Assembly (NCBI RefSeq): GCF_018336475.1
Contig: NZ_CP048741.1
Location: 102,780 to 111,817, forward strand
Length of the DNA stretch: 9,038 nucleotides
Direction of reading: 5' to 3'
From: Romboutsia sp. 13368
GTDB lineage: Bacteria; Bacillota; Clostridia; Peptostreptococcales; Peptostreptococcaceae
The position numbers and the translations under genes were made by a program. The notes beneath the pieces are model-generated. The model searched no databases, was not told the origin of the DNA, and saw only the letters and a program-made list of their open reading frames with translations. Below, one piece after another: positions 6,292-9,038 of this stretch (the stretch's first letter is position 1; every line of letters begins with the position of its first letter).

Positions 6292-7401
6292 ATGACAAAT
6301 TTATTTATGGTTATAGGAATTACAGGATGGATTGCCTTATTTGCATCTATATATGTATATAAGAAAATAAAAGATGAAAGATTAAAGTCAATTACTGTTG
6401 AGGAAAAGAAAAGTACAGATCCTAATATAGTAGTTATTGGAGGCGGAACAGGTCAATCAGTTTTTTTAAGAGGCCTTAAAAAGAAGAGTCACAACATAAC
6501 GGCAGTTGTCACAGTTGCAGATGATGGTGGAGGGTCTGGTATTCTTCGAGAAGACCTAGGAATGCTTCCTCCTGGAGATATAAGAAACTGTTTATTGGCT
6601 CTAGCTAATATAGAGCCAACTATGAGAGAAGTTATGCAATATAGATTTACAGAGGGTGCACTAAAAGGACAAAGCTTTGGAAATTTATTTCTAGCAGCTA
6701 TGAATGGTTTATATGGAAACTTTGAAGTTGCACTATATAAAATGAGTCAAATTTTTGCAATAACAGGAAAGGTTTTACCTGTTAGTTTAGAGGATATAAA
6801 TTTGATAGCAGAGCTTAAGAATGGAAAAATAATAAAAGGGGAATCTAAGATACCTGTAGAGTGTAAAAAAGATAAAACATCAATAAAAAGAGTTTATTTA
6901 GATAAACCTGATGCAACACCTTTAGAGGAAGTAATTAACTCTATAGATAATGCAGATATAATTATTATGGGACCAGGAAGTTTATATACAAGCATAATAC
7001 CAAACTTATTGTTAAAAGGAGTAGTAGAAGCTATTGAAAAATCTAAAGCACCTAAGGTATATATATGTAACATAATGACTCAACCAGGAGAATCTGATAA
7101 TTATAATGTTTTAGATCATGTTAAGTCTATTGTAAATCACACTAATAAAAATATAATAGATTACGTAATATCTAATAATGAAGTATTACCAAAAGAGATG
7201 CTTGAAAGATATCAAAAAGATGGAGCAACACAAGTTTTATTGGATGAAAATCAAAAGAAATCATTAAAAATAATGGGGGCAAAAACTATAGAAGAAAATC
7301 TAATTGAGATAAAAAGTAATTATATTAGGCATGATGCAAGTCATATTTCAGATATAGTTATAAATTTGGCACTAAGTCATTGTAATGACAAAAATAAGTA
7401 A
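6292..7401 (+). CDS. yvcK: YvcK/GlmR-family UDP-GlcNAc-binding regulator with N-terminal membrane segment
   Basis: Member of the YvcK (GlmR, CuvA; formerly gluconeogenesis factor) family. In B. subtilis it binds UDP-GlcNAc, stimulates GlmS and is needed for cell shape on gluconeogenic carbon sources. Family motifs: VVIGGGTGQS (47-56), VADDGGGSG (75-83), PPGDIRNCLLALA (93-105), SFGNLF (128-133), MGPGSLYTSIIPNLL (226-240), CNIMTQPGES (259-268) and the C-terminal RHDASH (346-351). Unlike the soluble B. subtilis protein of about 317 residues, this one has 369, with a hydrophobic helix at 3-22 followed by a basic stretch (YKKIKDERLK) before the core, so it is probably anchored with the catalytic-type domain in the cytoplasm. 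The longest frame opens at GTG 6280, but that codon overlaps the purine-rich ribosome binding site (GGGAG, 6282-6286), so ATG 6292 is preferred. The membrane helix is present with either start. Confidence 0.95.
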   Translation: MTNLFMVIGITGWIALFASIYVYKKIKDERLKSITVEEKKSTDPNIVVIGGGTGQSVFLRGLKKKSHNITAVVTVADDGGGSGILREDLGMLPPGDIRNCLLALANIEPTMREVMQYRFTEGALKGQSFGNLFLAAMNGLYGNFEVALYKMSQIFAITGKVLPVSLEDINLIAELKNGKIIKGESKIPVECKKDKTSIKRVYLDKPDATPLEEVINSIDNADIIIMGPGSLYTSIIPNLLLKGVVEAIEKSKAPKVYICNIMTQPGESDNYNVLDHVKSIVNHTNKNIIDYVISNNEVLPKEMLERYQKDGATQVLLDENQKKSLKIMGAKTIEENLIEIKSNYIRHDASHISDIVINLALSHCNDKNK

Positions 7402-7403
7402 AA

Positions 7404-7434
7404 GAGGATTTTATAAGTTTATGTAGAAATCCTT
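7404..7434 (+). other. Intergenic hairpin between yvcK and the Nudix gene
   Basis: AGGATTT (7405-7411) pairs with AAATCCT (7427-7433), extended by G-U pairs at both ends, with a loop of about 13 bases. The downstream sequence TATTATTATGTTAGTTTT is only partly U-rich. It may be a processing site or weak attenuator in the operon's longest spacer (65 bases). It does not look strong enough to end transcription. Confidence 0.35.
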
Positions 7435-7466
7435 ATTATTATGTTAGTTTTAAGGAGTGAACATCT

Positions 7467-7892
7467 ATGAGAGAAGAGATTAGTGCCGGTGGTGTAGTAC
7501 TGTTTGGCAATGCTATACTTTTACTTAGAAAATTCAATGGAGATTGGGTTTTACCAAAGGGAAAGGTAGAAGAAGGAGAAAATAGACAAGAAGCAGCACT
7601 TAGAGAAGTGCTAGAGGAAACAGGAGTAAAAGCAGATATATTAAAATATTTAGGTGAAATACATTATACATTTAAGGAAAATTGGGATGAAAATAGAGCT
7701 GTTCATAAAACTGTTTTTTGGTACTTGATGCAGGCAAGAAACATGAATACAGTTCCACAAAAAGAAGAAGGATTCATTGATGCTAAGTTTATTCATTTAG
7801 ATAGGGTTGTGGATTTAGCTAGATATGATGACGAAAAAGAAATAATAAAAGTAGCCTTGCAAGAAATAAAAAAAAGGCTAAAAAAGAACTAG
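7467..7892 (+). CDS. Nudix hydrolase
   Basis: Small cytosolic pyrophosphohydrolase of the Nudix superfamily, 141 residues, cleaving a nucleoside diphosphate linked to another group. A perfect Nudix box G-x5-E-x7-R-E-U-x-E-E-x-G-U runs from G32 to V54, with R46, E47, E50, E51 and G53 in place for metal binding and catalysis. The N-terminal strand SAGGVVLF and the WVLPKGKVEEGE entry are typical of MutT/diadenosine-polyphosphate or NUDT2-like members, but box sequence alone does not give the substrate. In B. subtilis the related cluster also contains a Nudix gene (yvcI), placed before yvcJ; here it sits between yvcK and whiA, so it may be a functional counterpart in a different position (inference). 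Start supported by AAGGAG (7452-7457). It is separated from whiA by only 17 bases. Confidence 0.93.
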   Translation: MREEISAGGVVLFGNAILLLRKFNGDWVLPKGKVEEGENRQEAALREVLEETGVKADILKYLGEIHYTFKENWDENRAVHKTVFWYLMQARNMNTVPQKEEGFIDAKFIHLDRVVDLARYDDEKEIIKVALQEIKKRLKKN

Positions 7893-7909
7893 CAGAATAG
7901 GTGATATAT

Positions 7910-8860
7910 ATGTCTTTTTCAGCTGAAACAAAAAATGAATTAGCAAGGGTTATATCTAATGATGATTACTGTAATATGGCTGAATTAGCTGCAATAGTTA
8001 GATTGGCAGGTAGTATACAAATTACAGGTTATAGAAAATTAAATATAAAAATTACTACAGAACTAAATTCTATAGCAAGAAAAGTATTCAAACTACTTAA
8101 ACAAAATTTTGGAATAAATACTACGATATCTGTAAATAAAAATCAGATGTTAAAAAGAAATAATAGTTATGTTCTTATAGTTACAAGTGAAATGGGTTCA
8201 GAAAATTTATTAAGAACACTTGGAATATTGGCACCTGGAGATGGATTTTATACAGTAAATAAAGTTCCTGAAAATTTATTAAAAAATGAAGAGTGTATAA
8301 GAGGGTTTATAAGAGGTGCATTTCTAGGAGGCGGCTCTATAAGCGATCCGGGTAAAAATTATCATATGGAATTTGTAACTAATAATGAAGATTTTGCAAA
8401 GTCGTTAAAAGATTTAATAAATAATTTGGGATTTAACTGTAAAGTGGTTTCAAGAAAAAATAACTATGTAGTATATTTAAAAGAAAGTGAACAAATATCA
8501 GATTTACTTAGTATAATAGGAGCTCATAATGCTCTTTTGAGTCTTCAAAATACAAAAATAGTAAAGGCTATGAGAAATAATGTAAATCGTATAGTAAATT
8601 GTGAAACTGCAAATCTTTCAAAGACTGTAAATGCATCTGTTAGACAGATTGAAAATATTAAACTTATTCAAGATACAATAGGTATAAGTAGTTTACCGGA
8701 AAATTTACAAGAGATAGCTAGGATTAGGTTAGAGTGTGAAGACATGACTTTAAAGGAATTAGGTGAAATGTTAGAACCTCCAATAGGAAAATCTGGAGTT
8801 AACCATAGGCTAAGAAAAATTGAAGAAATAGCGAATGATATAAGAAGTAAACAAGAATAA
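7910..8860 (+). CDS. whiA: WhiA-family DNA-binding protein
   Basis: WhiA is a DNA-binding protein of Gram-positive bacteria. In Streptomyces it is a transcription factor for sporulation septation; in B. subtilis (YvcL) it binds DNA and affects cell division and chromosome segregation with little direct gene regulation. The 316 residues fit the family. The N-terminal half has the degenerate LAGLIDADG homing-endonuclease-like fold, including RGAFLGGGSISDPGKNYHME (135-154). It is followed by the signature IGAHNALLSLQNTKIVKAMR (203-222) and NRIVNCETANLSKT (226-239), and a C-terminal helix-turn-helix with LKELGEMLEPPIGKSGVNHR (281-300). The longest frame opens at GTG 7901, but AGGTGA (7898-7903) overlaps that codon and is correctly spaced for ATG 7910, and family members begin MSFS. 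It is the last gene of the operon, closed by a terminator five bases downstream. Confidence 0.97.
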   Translation: MSFSAETKNELARVISNDDYCNMAELAAIVRLAGSIQITGYRKLNIKITTELNSIARKVFKLLKQNFGINTTISVNKNQMLKRNNSYVLIVTSEMGSENLLRTLGILAPGDGFYTVNKVPENLLKNEECIRGFIRGAFLGGGSISDPGKNYHMEFVTNNEDFAKSLKDLINNLGFNCKVVSRKNNYVVYLKESEQISDLLSIIGAHNALLSLQNTKIVKAMRNNVNRIVNCETANLSKTVNASVRQIENIKLIQDTIGISSLPENLQEIARIRLECEDMTLKELGEMLEPPIGKSGVNHRLRKIEEIANDIRSKQE

Positions 8861-8862
8861 AT

Positions 8863-8896
8863 AAGGGAGATATAGTGATATATCTCCTTTTATTTT
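8863..8896 (+). terminator. Intrinsic terminator of the murB-whiA operon
   Basis: GGAGATATA (8866-8874) pairs perfectly with TATATCTCC (8879-8887) over the loop GTGA. The stem extends to 12 bp with one G-U and two A-U pairs. The run TTTTATTTT (8888-8896) follows. The stem begins directly after the whiA stop. Confidence 0.93.
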
Positions 8897-8980
8897 GGGT
8901 AAATTAAAAATTAATAAAGAATTATAAAATTAAAAAGTATTTATAATTATAAATATTTAGTATAAATTTTAAGCTTAAAT

Positions 8981-9028
8981 AATTAGAATAAAATATTTTG
9001 TCGACATATAATTTAATAAATTCTAATT
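8981..9028. promoter_or_regulatory. Nested palindrome with possible promoter for a gene beyond the window
   Basis: A perfect 9-bp inverted repeat (AATTAGAAT, 8981-8989; ATTCTAATT, 9020-9028) encloses the 8-bp palindrome TGTCGACA (8999-9006), almost concentrically. TATAAT (9007-9012) abuts the palindrome and could be a -10 box. Each strand of TGTCGACA matches the Spo0A box TGTCGAA at six of seven positions. The rest of 8897-9038 is featureless A/T-rich sequence with no gene. Confidence 0.35.
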
Positions 9029-9038
9029 TATGATAAAA

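Noticed and set aside
6278..6295. ATG at 6278 overlapping the rapZ stop as the yvcK start
   Set aside because: It is in a different reading frame and hits a stop after five codons.
8130..8400. LAGLIDADG-like region of WhiA as a homing endonuclease or intein
   Set aside because: The degenerate LAGLIDADG fold is a normal part of WhiA; no splice junctions or intron features are present and the protein has normal length.
1..9038. Defence system, mobile element, CRISPR or biosynthetic cluster
   Set aside because: No transposase, integrase, repeats in series, nuclease/helicase or biosynthetic gene is visible; apart from the FNT pair the gene content is conserved housekeeping.

Overview
The window looks like chromosomal DNA of a low-GC, anaerobic Gram-positive bacterium. 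It is very AT-rich, nearly all codons end in A or T, the ribosome binding sites are strong, and short intergenic spacers end in hairpin-plus-U-tract terminators. The block murB, PHP hydrolase, rapZ, yvcK, whiA is typical of Clostridia. The formate/nitrite transporter genes and the codon usage suggest the Peptostreptococcaceae (the Clostridioides, Romboutsia, Paraclostridium group). That placement is inference; no rRNA or marker comparison was possible.

Layout. (1) Bases 41-1522, minus strand: a two-HKD-domain cardiolipin synthase. (2) Bases 1650-2519, minus, and 2792-3589, plus: two divergent formate/nitrite transporter (FNT) family channels sharing a 272-base regulatory region. Each is closed by its own hairpin terminator (about 1587-1632 and 3612-3642), so the pair forms a self-contained transcriptional island. 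(3) Bases 3771-8860, plus: a tightly packed six-gene operon murB - PHP phosphoesterase - rapZ - yvcK - Nudix hydrolase - whiA, ended by a strong terminator at 8865-8896. (4) Bases 8897-9038: AT-rich sequence with no gene. It holds a nested palindrome that may belong to the promoter of a gene beyond the window.

How the genes work together. The operon joins cell-wall precursor synthesis (MurB makes UDP-MurNAc) to regulators of amino-sugar and envelope metabolism (RapZ and YvcK) and to the division/sporulation-linked protein WhiA. YvcK here carries an N-terminal membrane segment. The PHP enzyme and Nudix hydrolase are small accessory enzymes of unknown substrate. The FNT pair probably moves small monovalent anions such as formate, nitrite or hydrosulfide during anaerobic growth. 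Cardiolipin synthase acts in membrane lipid synthesis.

Four start codons are better placed downstream of the longest open frame, judged by ribosome binding sites: cls 1522, rapZ 5421, yvcK 6292, whiA 7910. I saw no mobile element, CRISPR array, tRNA or rRNA, and no clearly new multi-gene system. The most interesting points are the Rex-like dyad over a candidate FNT promoter, the membrane-anchored YvcK, the PHP enzyme with a complete trinuclear metal site, and the nested palindrome at the right edge.
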